From contig CP054936.1 in assembly GCA_013364255.1 (NCBI GenBank), positions 806,001 through 870,000 of the forward strand: a stretch of 64,000 nucleotides of DNA. The letters run 5' to 3'. Of the stretch, positions 43,619 through 52,017 are shown one piece after another (within the stretch, counting starts at the first letter, position 1; the number at the start of each line of letters is the position of its first letter). The translations under genes were made by a program, and so were the position numbers. Under the pieces are notes generated by a model. It had not been told where the DNA came from. It worked only from the letters and a program-made list of their open reading frames with translations, and did not search any database. The stretch comes from Streptomyces seoulensis. GTDB lineage: Bacteria > Actinomycetota > Actinomycetes > Streptomycetales > Streptomycetaceae.

Positions 43619-44410
43619 TCACCCCGAGGCCGTGCCCTCCGCCGCCGTGGATCTCCCAGCCGTCCCGGCGTTCTGGGCCGCCCCGTGCTCCTCCGCCGCC
43701 GCGGACTCCGTCGCCGCCCGGCGGCGGGCGTAGTGGCGGGCGGCGCGGACGCGGTCGCCGCACCGCGTGCAGCACCACTGGCGTCTGCCGTGGGTGCGCA
43801 GCAGCAGCCGCGCGCACCCCTCGGCCGGGCAGACCGAGAGCGCCCCGGCGTCCGGCCCGCACAGCAGGGTGACGGCGTCGTCGGCTAGGCGGTGCAGGGC
43901 GCGGGCGACCGGCGCGTCCGCCGCGACCACGGCCTCCCGGCCCGGTGGGCCGCCGGCGGGCCAGCTGAGCACGGTGGTGACCGGCGCCGCCGCCAGCACC
44001 CGGTTCACCGACGCGACCCACTCCGGATCGGGCGCCCGACCGGTGACCGCCGCGTCGAACAGCCCGCGCACGGCCTGCCGCAGCCGGTGCAGCGCGGCCA
44101 ACTCCCCGGCGGCCGGCCCCCGGACGTCCGGCGGAACGGCAGCGCCACCCTTACCGCCACCGACACCAGCACCAGCACCAGCACCGCCACCGCCACCGCC
44201 ACCGCCACCGCCACCGCCACCGATGAGACGGTGATCGGCGAGCCACCGTGCGGCCCGCTCCGGCGTGTCCAGTTCATCGACCGGGGTGCCGCCCCGTGTG
44301 GTGAGCGTGTTGACGAGGGCGAGCGCGGGTGAGCGCTCCTCCCCCGGCGCCGGGGGAAGCGGGTCGGGGCGGTCCGGGGACGTGACGGCGGAGCGGGCGT
44401 TCCCTGTCAT
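43619..44410 (-). CDS. ABATE/CGNR zinc-finger protein with polyglycine insert
   Basis: The 263-residue protein has an ABATE-like N-terminal domain and a C-terminal zinc finger (CPAEGC ... WCCTRC) followed by GDR, a variation on the CGNR signature, and a basic RAARHYARRR tail. A long Gly/Ala run (about residues 64-85), encoded by a GCC/ACC repeat at 44161-44222, interrupts the ABATE domain. The C-terminus is rich in Ala/Thr/Glu. It is likely a stress regulator. Start choice is unclear (ATG 44410 or 44419). A second CGNR protein is at 12063. Confidence 0.82.
   Translation of the reverse strand: MTGNARSAVTSPDRPDPLPPAPGEERSPALALVNTLTTRGGTPVDELDTPERAARWLADHRLIGGGGGGGGGGGGGAGAGAGVGGGKGGAAVPPDVRGPAAGELAALHRLRQAVRGLFDAAVTGRAPDPEWVASVNRVLAAAPVTTVLSWPAGGPPGREAVVAADAPVARALHRLADDAVTLLCGPDAGALSVCPAEGCARLLLRTHGRRQWCCTRCGDRVRAARHYARRRAATESAAAEEHGAAQNAGTAGRSTAAEGTASG
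44161..44222. repeat. CACCGC/CACCAG hexanucleotide tract
   Basis: A trinucleotide/hexanucleotide tract, about ten CACCNN units, encodes the Gly/Ala run in the CGNR protein on the minus strand. It is a likely site of slippage. Confidence 0.8.
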
Positions 44411-44427
44411 GCACCTCATGGTAACCG

Positions 44428-44457
44428 TTGACGTATTCCGTGAGCTTCTCCTAGATT
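44428..44457 (+). promoter_or_regulatory. Sigma-70-like promoter
   Basis: TTGACG (44428-44433) and TAGATT (44452-44457) are separated by 18 bp, a good match to streptomycete vegetative promoters. The next gene, a metallo-hydrolase, starts 70 nt downstream. CGTGAG/CTCACG half-sites at 44439 and 44460 flank the -10 and may bind a regulator. Confidence 0.65.
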
Positions 44458-44526
44458 CCCTCACGCGAGAACAAGTTCTTTACCGTGAGACACTTCCTGC
44501 GGCCCTTCCCGCGAAAGGAGTTCGAC

Positions 44527-45306
44527 GTGTCGTCGAGCCTGATCCTCCGTGCCGTCGGCGGACCGACCGCCGTGCTGGAACTGGGCGGCCTGCGCCTCCT
44601 CACCGACCCGACGTTCGACGAGGAGGGCTCGTACACCTCCCCCTCCGGCTCGGTGCTCACCAAGACCGCCGGTCCGGCGCTCGCCCCGGCGGAACTCGGC
44701 CGCGTGGACGCCGTCCTGCTCTCCCACGACCAGCACGCCGACAACCTCGACCGGTCCGGCCGCGCCCTGCTGCCCACCGTCCCGGTCGTCCTCACCACGC
44801 CCGGCGCCGCCGACCGGCTCGGCGGCAACGCGCACGCCCTCACCCCCTGGGCGCACACCGAACTCCCGCGCCCGGACGGCGCCCCGGCGCTGCGGATCAC
44901 CGGTGTGCCCGCCCGGCACGGACCGGTCGGGTGCGAACCCGTCTGCGGCGAGGTCACCGGCTTCGTCCTGACCGCGCCCGACCTGCCGACCGTCTACGTC
45001 AGCGGCGACAACGCCTCCCTGGGGGCGGTGCGGCAGGTGGCCGACCGGGTCGGGCCGGTCGACGTGGCCGTGATCTTCGCGGGCGGCGCGCGGACGGCCG
45101 CGATGGACGGAGCCCTGCTCACCCTGGACAGCGCCCGGACCGCCGAGGCCGCCCGCATCCTCGGAGCCGCCCACTGCCTGCCCCTGCACTGCGACGGTTG
45201 GGCACACTTCACCGAAGGCCGCGACGACCTGAGCGCCGCGTTCGGGGAAGCCGGCCTCGCCGACCGCCTGACGCTGCTGACGCCGGGCCGGTCGGCCACC
45301 CTGTGA
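44527..45306 (+). CDS. Metallo-beta-lactamase-fold hydrolase
   Basis: The 259-residue protein has the MBL-fold core: LGGLRLLTDPTFD, the zinc-binding LLSHDQHADNLD (an HxxHxDN form of the HxHxDH motif), GVPARHGPVG, YVSGDN and LPLHCDGWAHF. It lacks a signal peptide and resembles UlaG-like cytoplasmic hydrolases. Start GTG 44527 follows AAAGGAG. It precedes an acetyltransferase on the same strand (22-nt gap), which suggests an operon, and is divergent from the CGNR gene, which could regulate it. Confidence 0.88.
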   Translation: MSSSLILRAVGGPTAVLELGGLRLLTDPTFDEEGSYTSPSGSVLTKTAGPALAPAELGRVDAVLLSHDQHADNLDRSGRALLPTVPVVLTTPGAADRLGGNAHALTPWAHTELPRPDGAPALRITGVPARHGPVGCEPVCGEVTGFVLTAPDLPTVYVSGDNASLGAVRQVADRVGPVDVAVIFAGGARTAAMDGALLTLDSARTAEAARILGAAHCLPLHCDGWAHFTEGRDDLSAAFGEAGLADRLTLLTPGRSATL

Positions 45307-45328
45307 CCGCGAGACGACCACGAGAGAC

Positions 45329-46564
45329 GTGAACGACACCATGCTCATCCGGACGACGACCGAGAACGAACGAGAGCTGTTCCTGCGCACGCTGATGGCG
45401 GCGTTCGGGACCCACCTCACGCCGCCCGCCGAGGGCGAGGGCGCGTGGTGGGCGGCGCTGGAGGCGGACGACAGCCTGCTCGCCCTGGACGAGGACGGCG
45501 CCCCGGTCGGCACCGCCGGCGCCTACTCCTTCGAACTCACGCTGCCCGGCGACCGGATGACGCCCGTCCCCGGTGTGACGACGGTGGGCGTCCTGCCCAC
45601 GCACCGCCGACGCGGGGTGCTCACCGCCCTGATGCGGCACCAACTGCGGCAGTTCCAGGAGCGCGGCGCGGCGCTGTCGGTCCTGCTGGCCAGCGAGGCG
45701 GTCATCTACCGCCGGTTCGGGTACGGACCGGCCGCCTTCAGTCAGCGGCTGACCGTGGACAGCCACCGTTCCGCCTTCGCGGCGCCCGTCGAGGCGGCGG
45801 GCCGCATCGAGCTGCGGCGCCGCGCGGACAGCGGCGAGCTGCTGGCCGAGGTCTACGACCGCTACCGGCGCACCCAGCCGGGCGCCCTCTCCCGTCCGGC
45901 GCGCTGGTGGTCCGCCGGCGCGGGACAGCCTCCCGTCGCGCACACCCCGCGCCACATCGTCCTGCACCGGGACGCCGACGGCACACCCGACGGCTACGCC
46001 AGCTACTCCGTGGGCCCCACCGACCCCGTGACGCGGACCCGCACCCTCACCGTCGACGAGGTGATCGCGTGCGACGACACGGTGCACGCCGCCCTGGTCC
46101 GGTACTGCCTGGACCACGACCTGGTCACCACCACCGTGTTCGCCAACCTGCCACCCGAGCACCCGGTGCGCTGGCGTCTGAAGGACTTCCGCGCCGCCCG
46201 CACCGGCCCGAGCCAGGACGGCCTGTGGGTGCGCCTGCTGGACATTCCCCGGGCCCTGGCCGCACGCCGGTACGCCGCCGGCGGCGATCTCGTCCTGGAG
46301 GTCCACGACCCGTTCCTCGCCACCACCGGCCGCTACCGGCTCACCACCGACGCCGAGGGCCACGCCGGCTGTTCCCCCACCGACCGCGCCGCCGATCTCA
46401 CCCTGGACGTCAGCGACTTGGGCGCGCTCTACCTCGGCGGGACCGCGCCCAGCACCCTGGTCCGCGCCGGACGCATACGCCCCCACCACGACACCGCCGC
46501 CCTGCGCGCCGACACCCTCTTCTCCCACCCCAGCGGCACACCCCACTGCGTCCACTGGTTCTGA
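45329..46564 (+). CDS. Eis-type GNAT N-acetyltransferase
   Basis: The 411-residue protein has the three-part Eis layout: an N-terminal GNAT domain with VTTVGVLPTHRRRGVLTALM, a central second GNAT-like domain (about 150-290), and a C-terminal sterol-carrier-protein-like domain (about 300-411; GDLVLEVHDPFLATTGRY). Eis enzymes acetylate amines including aminoglycosides; the C-terminal carboxylate used in catalysis is present as Phe411 end. GTG 45329 is the first start; ATG 45341 is possible. Co-location with a metallo-hydrolase gives no clear substrate. Confidence 0.9.
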   Translation: MNDTMLIRTTTENERELFLRTLMAAFGTHLTPPAEGEGAWWAALEADDSLLALDEDGAPVGTAGAYSFELTLPGDRMTPVPGVTTVGVLPTHRRRGVLTALMRHQLRQFQERGAALSVLLASEAVIYRRFGYGPAAFSQRLTVDSHRSAFAAPVEAAGRIELRRRADSGELLAEVYDRYRRTQPGALSRPARWWSAGAGQPPVAHTPRHIVLHRDADGTPDGYASYSVGPTDPVTRTRTLTVDEVIACDDTVHAALVRYCLDHDLVTTTVFANLPPEHPVRWRLKDFRAARTGPSQDGLWVRLLDIPRALAARRYAAGGDLVLEVHDPFLATTGRYRLTTDAEGHAGCSPTDRAADLTLDVSDLGALYLGGTAPSTLVRAGRIRPHHDTAALRADTLFSHPSGTPHCVHWF

Positions 46565-46668
46565 CCCGACCGATCCTGGCCAGCGGCGCCCCCGCACCCC
46601 CGCACCATGGTCCCTCCGTCCCGCACCACTTGATCGACAACGGCGCAGGACGCTGACAGGCTGGCCCG

Positions 46669-47793
46669 ATGCGCCCGAACATTTCCCGCGAAGCGGAACA
46701 GAGCCACGGACCGTCCCTGCGGATCGGTGCGCTGGCGCCCCTGACCCCGCCCGGTTGGGTGGAGGCCGGACAGCATCTGCTGGCCGGGCTCGAACTGGGG
46801 GTCCGGGAGGTCAACGGCCGAGGCGGAGTGGGCGGGACGCCGCTGGAGCTGGTGGTGCGGGACACCGCCGCCGATCCGCTGCGGGCCGCCGCGGCCGTGG
46901 ACGAGCTGGCCGAGGCGGGTGTGGCCGCCCTGGTGGGCGAGTACCACAGCGTCGTCGCCCGGGCCGCCGCCGCCCGGGCCGACGCGCTCGGGCTGCCGTT
47001 CCTCTGCTCGTCGGCGGTGCTCGACGCGCTGACCGAGGAGCCGACAGAGTGGGTCGCCCGGCTCGCCCCGGCGCAGTCGCACGGCTGGCGCGTCTACGCC
47101 GACTTCCTGCTCGCCGCCGGGCACACCCGGATCGCCGTCGCGGCCGTGCCCGGCGTCTACTGGGCGGCCGGCACCGGCATCCTGCGGGAGCACTTCGCCG
47201 CACACGGCGGCACGGTCGTCGGACTCGACCTGAGCGCGCTCACTCCCGCGGCGGTGTGCGACGCGCTCGCGGCGCACCGCGCGACGGCGGTCCTCGTGCT
47301 GGCCGGCATCCCGGAGCCGGCGGTGCCGGTCGTCCGGGCCGTCCGCGGCGACCGGCGCCTGGCCGGCGTCCTGATCGGCGCCCCGGCCGGGCAGCCGGAG
47401 TTCGCCGCGTGGGCGGCCGCGCTGGGCGAGGCCGGCGCCGGGGTGCCGTTCCTGCGCTATCTGCCCGAGGGTCTCACCCCGCTCGGCAGCCGCGTCGAGG
47501 CGGCCCTGCGGGAACGGCTCGCCGAGGCGCCCTCCTTCGTCGCCTTCGAGGGCTACGACGCGATCGCTGTCCTGGCCGAGGTACTGGCGGCGCACGGCGC
47601 GGACCGGGCGCGTATCGCCGCGTCCTGGCCACGGGTGTCGGTCGAGGGGACGCGCGGGCGGATCCGGTTCTCGCGCGCGCCGGGCACCGGCGTGTGGCAG
47701 TGGACCTGGCCGGCGGTCCAGGTGGTGGACCGGGACCCGGCCCACCCCGGCCGCTTCCGGGTCCTGCACACCGGCCGAGAGCACACCGGCTGA
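46669..47793 (+). CDS. Type 1 periplasmic-binding-fold protein without a signal peptide
   Basis: The 374-residue protein has the Leu/Ile/Val-binding (ANF receptor) fold: LRIGALAPLTPPGW, AGLELGVREVNGRGGVGGTPLELVVRD, and ALVGEYHSVVARAAA. This is typical of ABC branched-chain amino-acid or amide binding proteins, yet the N-terminus MRPNISREAEQS has no signal peptide or lipobox, so it may be cytosolic and sense rather than transport. No transporter gene is next to it. It ends in a 15-bp repeat that encodes HTGRE HTG. Confidence 0.82.
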   Translation: MRPNISREAEQSHGPSLRIGALAPLTPPGWVEAGQHLLAGLELGVREVNGRGGVGGTPLELVVRDTAADPLRAAAAVDELAEAGVAALVGEYHSVVARAAAARADALGLPFLCSSAVLDALTEEPTEWVARLAPAQSHGWRVYADFLLAAGHTRIAVAAVPGVYWAAGTGILREHFAAHGGTVVGLDLSALTPAAVCDALAAHRATAVLVLAGIPEPAVPVVRAVRGDRRLAGVLIGAPAGQPEFAAWAAALGEAGAGVPFLRYLPEGLTPLGSRVEAALRERLAEAPSFVAFEGYDAIAVLAEVLAAHGADRARIAASWPRVSVEGTRGRIRFSRAPGTGVWQWTWPAVQVVDRDPAHPGRFRVLHTGREHTG

Positions 47794-47820
47794 GAGCACA
47801 CCGGCCGAGACCACACCGGC
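47769..47820. repeat. 15-bp tandem repeat at a gene end
   Basis: CACCGGC recurs at 47769, 47784, 47799 and 47814 with near-identical 15-bp units. The first two cover the last codons and stop of the binding-protein gene. Each unit with CTGA after the CACCGG carries a stop codon in frame, so the end stays in frame with a stop whichever copies are kept. Confidence 0.8.
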
Positions 47821-47844
47821 TGAAACAGGCCCGCCCCTGCGCCG

Positions 47845-48654
47845 TCAGCGCGGCCCGCGAGGCGGCCACGGGAAGAAGCCGCTGGTGCGGGCCGCGTACT
47901 CCGGCCAGCCGGGGCGGTCGGCCATGTGCTGTTCAAGGAGCCGCTTCCCGCTGCCCCTGGTCAGCAGCAGGGTCATCACCAGCGGCGAGACGACACAGAG
48001 CGCGGCCGGACGCCACCCGCCGTCGCAGGCGACGAGGAACAGTCCCCACCACACGCAGAAGTCGCCGAAGTAGTTGGGATGCCGGGTCCAGCGCCACAGC
48101 CCCCGGTCCATGATCCGGCCCCGGTTGCCCGGATCGCGGCTGAAGCGGGCCAGCTGGGCGTCGCCGACCGCCTCGAAGAACAGGCCGACCGCCCACAGTG
48201 CCGTACCCGCCCAGGCCAGGGCGGACAGCGGGGCCGGAGCGTACTGGGCGGCCTGCACCGGCAGGGACACCAGCCAGACCAGGGCCGCCTGGAGGAGGTA
48301 GACCATGCGCAGCGCGTACCAGGCGCGGCTGCCCGGCGCGCGGGCGAGCAGGGCGGCGTAGCGCGGGTCCTCGCCGCGGCCGCGGCCCCGGCGGGCGATG
48401 TGCGCGGCCAGGCGCAGCCCCCACACCGCGGTGAGGACGGTGACCAGCGCCCGGCGGCCCGGATCGCCGGTTCCGGCCGACAGCGCGTACGTCACCAGGG
48501 CGACCGCCGCGAAGGCGGCCCCCCAGGCCACGTCCACGATCCGGTGCACTCCCGTGCGCAGGGCGACGGCGAAGGTGAGCAGGAGGACCGCGAGGGCGGT
48601 CGCCGCCGCCCAGCCGAGGTTCGCCGCGAACGCCGCCCACGCGAAGGCGGTCAC
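47845..48654 (-). CDS. DUF1295 membrane reductase-like protein (steroid 5-alpha-reductase superfamily)
   Basis: The 269-residue protein has about seven membrane segments and the DUF1295 C-terminal signature: GLWRWTRHPNYFGDFCVWWG and the final YAARTSGFFPWPP. It belongs to the family that includes steroid reductases and isoprenylcysteine methyltransferases. Start GTG 48654 overlaps the TGA of the preceding gene in GTGA. As the last gene of the lipid operon it may reduce or methylate an unsaturated acyl intermediate. Confidence 0.88.
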   Translation of the reverse strand: MTAFAWAAFAANLGWAAATALAVLLLTFAVALRTGVHRIVDVAWGAAFAAVALVTYALSAGTGDPGRRALVTVLTAVWGLRLAAHIARRGRGRGEDPRYAALLARAPGSRAWYALRMVYLLQAALVWLVSLPVQAAQYAPAPLSALAWAGTALWAVGLFFEAVGDAQLARFSRDPGNRGRIMDRGLWRWTRHPNYFGDFCVWWGLFLVACDGGWRPAALCVVSPLVMTLLLTRGSGKRLLEQHMADRPGWPEYAARTSGFFPWPPRGPR

Positions 48655-49967
48655 CGCTCGCCCAGGCCGTGGTACCAGCCGGCCGCCTCGGCCGCCGTCA
48701 GGCCGCTGTCGCCGTCGGCGGTGGGCCGGGCGCACAGGATCTGGTCGACGCCCATGCGCCGCTCCTCGAACGCCAGCGCGCCGCCCACCAGATACAGCCG
48801 CCACACCCGGGCGCTCTCCTCACCGACCAGCCGGACGAAGTCGTCCCACCGCGCCTCCAGGGTGCGGTGCCAGGCGTCGACGGTGCGCACGTAGTGCTCG
48901 CGCATCGACTCCACCGACCGCACCTCCAGCCCGGCCGCCTCCAGCAGTCCGACGGTCTCGCCGACGGGACGCATGTGCATGTCGGGGGCGATGTACGCCT
49001 CGATGAACGCGCCGCCGCCCGGCGCCCGGGCGCCCCGGGACATCTGCTGCACCAGGACGCGTCCGCACCCGCGGACCATCCGGTGCAGCGCGGCCGCGAA
49101 CGCCGGGTACTCGGCGTCGCCGACGTGCTCGCCCATCTCGATGGCGCTGACCGCGTCGAAGGCGCCGCCGCAGATGTCCCGGTAGTCCTGGCACACCACC
49201 TCCACCCGGTTCTCAAGGCCGCGCTCACGCACCCGCGCGCGCACGTGGGCGGCCTGTTCGCGGGCCAGGGTGACGGCGGTGACCTGGGCCTTGTGCTGTT
49301 CGGCCGCGTACAGGGCGAGCGCGCCCCAGCCGCAGCCGATGTCGAGCAGCCGGGCGCCGGGGACGATGCCGAGCTTGCGGCAGACCAGCTCCAGTTTGGC
49401 GCGCTGCGCGTCGGCGGGGGTGACGTCGAGGTCCCCGGCGGTCCAGTAGCCGCAGGAGTAGGCCATGGTGTCGTCGAGCAGGAGCCGGTAGAAGTCGTTG
49501 GAGAGGTCGTAGTGGTGGCTGATCGCGGCCCGGTCGCGGGCCTTGGTGTGCAGGCCGCCGCGCAGCCTGGCCTGGGCGGCGGGGGCGGGCGGCCGCGGGC
49601 CGAGGGCGCCGAGCCGGACCGCCTGCCCGACCGCGCGGGCCCGGTCGGGCAGCGTACGGCCCGGGGTGCGCGGACCCCGCTCCCGCGCCGCGGCCCACAT
49701 CGCCCGCAGTCCGGTGCGCAGATCGCCCTCGATGTCGAGTTCGCCGGTGACGTACGCCTGGGCGAGGCCGAGTTCGCCGGGCTGCCACAGCAGTCGGCGC
49801 AGCGCCCGCCGGGAGCGTACGACGACCACGGGGGCGTCGGCCGGGCCGGACTCGCTGCCGTCCCAGGCGCGCAGCCGCACCGGCAGCGGCCCGCCGAGCG
49901 CGTCCTCGGCGAGGGCGGCCAGCCGGTGTGCGGCGCCGGTGCGGGCCGGGATGCGGACGGTGGTCAT
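48651..49967 (-). CDS. Cyclopropane-fatty-acid synthase-type methyltransferase (second copy)
   Basis: The 438-residue protein has an N-terminal ~130-residue domain (VRLRAWDGSESGPADAP, GELGLAQAYVTGELDIEGDL) and a SAM-binding domain, with HHYDLSNDFYRLLLDDTMAYSCGYW and DIGCGWGALALYAAE. CFA synthases methylenate or methylate double bonds of phospholipid acyl chains at the membrane. The pair with the upstream paralogue suggests two consecutive or alternative methyl transfers. ATG 49967 overlaps the upstream stop in ATGA, and its own stop overlaps DUF1295. Confidence 0.93.
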   Translation of the reverse strand: MTTVRIPARTGAAHRLAALAEDALGGPLPVRLRAWDGSESGPADAPVVVVRSRRALRRLLWQPGELGLAQAYVTGELDIEGDLRTGLRAMWAAARERGPRTPGRTLPDRARAVGQAVRLGALGPRPPAPAAQARLRGGLHTKARDRAAISHHYDLSNDFYRLLLDDTMAYSCGYWTAGDLDVTPADAQRAKLELVCRKLGIVPGARLLDIGCGWGALALYAAEQHKAQVTAVTLAREQAAHVRARVRERGLENRVEVVCQDYRDICGGAFDAVSAIEMGEHVGDAEYPAFAAALHRMVRGCGRVLVQQMSRGARAPGGGAFIEAYIAPDMHMRPVGETVGLLEAAGLEVRSVESMREHYVRTVDAWHRTLEARWDDFVRLVGEESARVWRLYLVGGALAFEERRMGVDQILCARPTADGDSGLTAAEAAGWYHGLGER

Positions 49968-51241
49968 CGCTCGGAGCCCTCCTTGGTGAGCAGGTACTGC
50001 TGGACGTCCAGGTAGCCGGAGCGGAACCCGGCCTCGGAGTAGGCGAGGTAGAAGGTCCACAGCCGGCGGAAGACGGCGTCGAAGCCGAGCGCGGCCACCT
50101 CGTCGCGGCGTTCGGTGAACCGCTGCCGCCACAGCCGCAGCGTCTCGGCGTAGTGCGCGCCGAGGGCGTCGCGGGCGGTGACGGTCAGGCCGGTGTGCTC
50201 GCGCACCGTCTGCTCGACGGCCTCGGTGGAGGGGATCAGTCCGCCGGGGAAGACGTACTTCTGGATCCAGGTGTGGGTGTCGCGGGCGGCGAGCATACGG
50301 GCGTGCGGCATGGTGATGGCCTGGAGGGCGACCCGTCCGCCGGGCGCCAGCCGTTCGTCCAGGGTGCGGAAGTACACCGGCCAGAACTCCGCGCCGACGG
50401 CCTCGATCATCTCCACGCTGATCACCGCGTCGTAACTGCCGCGCGCCTCCCGGTAGTCGCACAGCTCGATGCGCACCCGGTCGGCGACGCCGGCCTCGCG
50501 CACCCGCCGCAGGGCGAGTGCGCGCTGCTCCTGGGAGAGGGTGAGCGAGGTGACGTGCGCGCCGCGCAGGGCGGCGCGCAGGGCGAGTTCGCCCCAGCCG
50601 GTGCCGATCTCCAGCAGCCGGGTGCCCTCCTGGACGCCGGCCAGGTCGAGCAGCCGGTCGATCTTGCGGCGCTGTGCGGCGGCCAGCAGCGGCCACTGGG
50701 CCGGGAAGCCGCGGAAGACGGCGGCGGAGTAGGTGAGGGTGTCGTCGAGGAAGAGGGTGAACAGGTCGTTGGACAGGTCGTAGTGGCGGCTGATGTTGTC
50801 CCGGGCGCCGTCGGGTGTGTTGCGCTGCGCCGCCGGCTGGCGTACGGCCCACAGCCGGCGCAGCCGTTGCAGCGGGGCGGGGACGAGGTCGGCGGCGTGG
50901 GCGGCCAGTACGGTCAGCGCCCCGACCAGGTCCGGGGCGTCCCACTCGCCCGCCAGGTACGACTCTCCGAAGCCGATCAGTCCGCCGGCGCCGATCCGGG
51001 CGTGGAACGCCTTCGGGTCGTGCACCTCTATCAGCGGGCCGCCCAGACCGAGGGTGGTGCCGTCGGCGAAGCGGACCCGTAGCGGCAGCCGTCGCAGGGC
51101 GTTGCGCAGGACGGCGGCGGTGGTCGCCCGTACGGGCCAGGACGTGCCGGGGACGGCGGCGACGTCGGGCCAGCGGTGCGGGTCGGCCGGGGCGGCGGCG
51201 GTGCTGTGGCGGGTGGTGGGCCGGGACGGGGCTGTGGTCAT
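49964..51241 (-). CDS. Cyclopropane-fatty-acid synthase-type methyltransferase (first copy)
   Basis: The 425-residue protein is clearly related to the next gene but diverged. It has a longer Thr/Ala-rich N-terminus (about 1-35), HYDLSNDLFTLFLDDTLTYSAAVF and LEIGTGWGELALRAAL for SAM binding, and QKYVFPGGLIPS, a CFA-synthase lipid-site motif. ATG 51241 overlaps the DUF1365 stop in ATGA. Having two copies in one operon suggests distinct acyl positions or products. Confidence 0.93.
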   Translation of the reverse strand: MTTAPSRPTTRHSTAAAPADPHRWPDVAAVPGTSWPVRATTAAVLRNALRRLPLRVRFADGTTLGLGGPLIEVHDPKAFHARIGAGGLIGFGESYLAGEWDAPDLVGALTVLAAHAADLVPAPLQRLRRLWAVRQPAAQRNTPDGARDNISRHYDLSNDLFTLFLDDTLTYSAAVFRGFPAQWPLLAAAQRRKIDRLLDLAGVQEGTRLLEIGTGWGELALRAALRGAHVTSLTLSQEQRALALRRVREAGVADRVRIELCDYREARGSYDAVISVEMIEAVGAEFWPVYFRTLDERLAPGGRVALQAITMPHARMLAARDTHTWIQKYVFPGGLIPSTEAVEQTVREHTGLTVTARDALGAHYAETLRLWRQRFTERRDEVAALGFDAVFRRLWTFYLAYSEAGFRSGYLDVQQYLLTKEGSER

Positions 51242-52017
51242 GTGGCACTCTCCGGGGTGCGGCGGCCCGGGCGCGGCTGCACCGGCAGGCCCCGCAGATA
51301 CAGGCGGACACCGTGGAAGCGGATGGCGGCCGACACCGCGAGCGTCGAAAACGGGTGACGCAGCGTCAGCCGGAGCAGAGCGGGTGCGGTCGCCGGACAG
51401 CGGGTGCCGGTGACGGTGGCCGTGAAGGGCGGGCTGCCGGGCCGGTCGAGTTTCACGGTCAGGTGCAGGCGTTCGGCGGGTGGCGGGAGCCGCATGGCGT
51501 AGTGGCCGTCGACGGGGAAGAACGGCGAGACGTAGAAGTCCTTGGCCACCGAGGCGGTCCCGGTGTCGGTGGGGTGCAGCAGGTAGGCGTGGCGTTCGCC
51601 GTAGGTGTTGTGGACCTCGGCGACCACGCAGCGCGGGGCGCCTTCGCGGTCGTGACACCAGTACAGGGTCAGGGGGTTGAAGACGTGGCCGAGGACCCGG
51701 GCGTGGGCGAGCATCATGACCCGGCCGCCGTCGAGGTCGATGCCGTGTCCGGCGAGGAAGCCGTCGAGCGCGGCGCGCAGGGTCGGGGCCCGTCCGGTGA
51801 AGTGGTCGTGGGGGCTGAAGCGGGCCAACGGGCGCAGCAGGCGCGGGAGTTCGGGCAGGTGGTCGAGGTCGACCAGCCAGAGGTAGGTGCGGTGGCGCAG
51901 GACGTGGCGGACGGGCGCCCGGCGGACGTGGCGGACCGTGCAGGGATACAGGGCGGGCGGCCGGGGCGGCGCGTACGGCGCGTGCGGCGCGTGCCGTGCG
52001 TGCGGTGCGGGGGTCAC
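51238..52017 (-). CDS. DUF1365 protein
   Basis: The 259-residue protein begins VTPAPHARHAPHAPY and carries the DUF1365 signature: PCTVRHVRRAPVRHVLRHRTYLWLVDLD, HVFNPLTLYWCHD, VVAEVHNTYGERHAYLL and KDFYVSPFFPVDGHY. The function is unknown; the family travels with CFA synthases and amine-oxidase-like flavoproteins in many bacteria. Start GTG 52017 overlaps the flavoprotein TGA in GTGA. The His-rich N-terminal segment has short AHAP repeats. Confidence 0.92.
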   Translation of the reverse strand: MTPAPHARHAPHAPYAPPRPPALYPCTVRHVRRAPVRHVLRHRTYLWLVDLDHLPELPRLLRPLARFSPHDHFTGRAPTLRAALDGFLAGHGIDLDGGRVMMLAHARVLGHVFNPLTLYWCHDREGAPRCVVAEVHNTYGERHAYLLHPTDTGTASVAKDFYVSPFFPVDGHYAMRLPPPAERLHLTVKLDRPGSPPFTATVTGTRCPATAPALLRLTLRHPFSTLAVSAAIRFHGVRLYLRGLPVQPRPGRRTPESAT

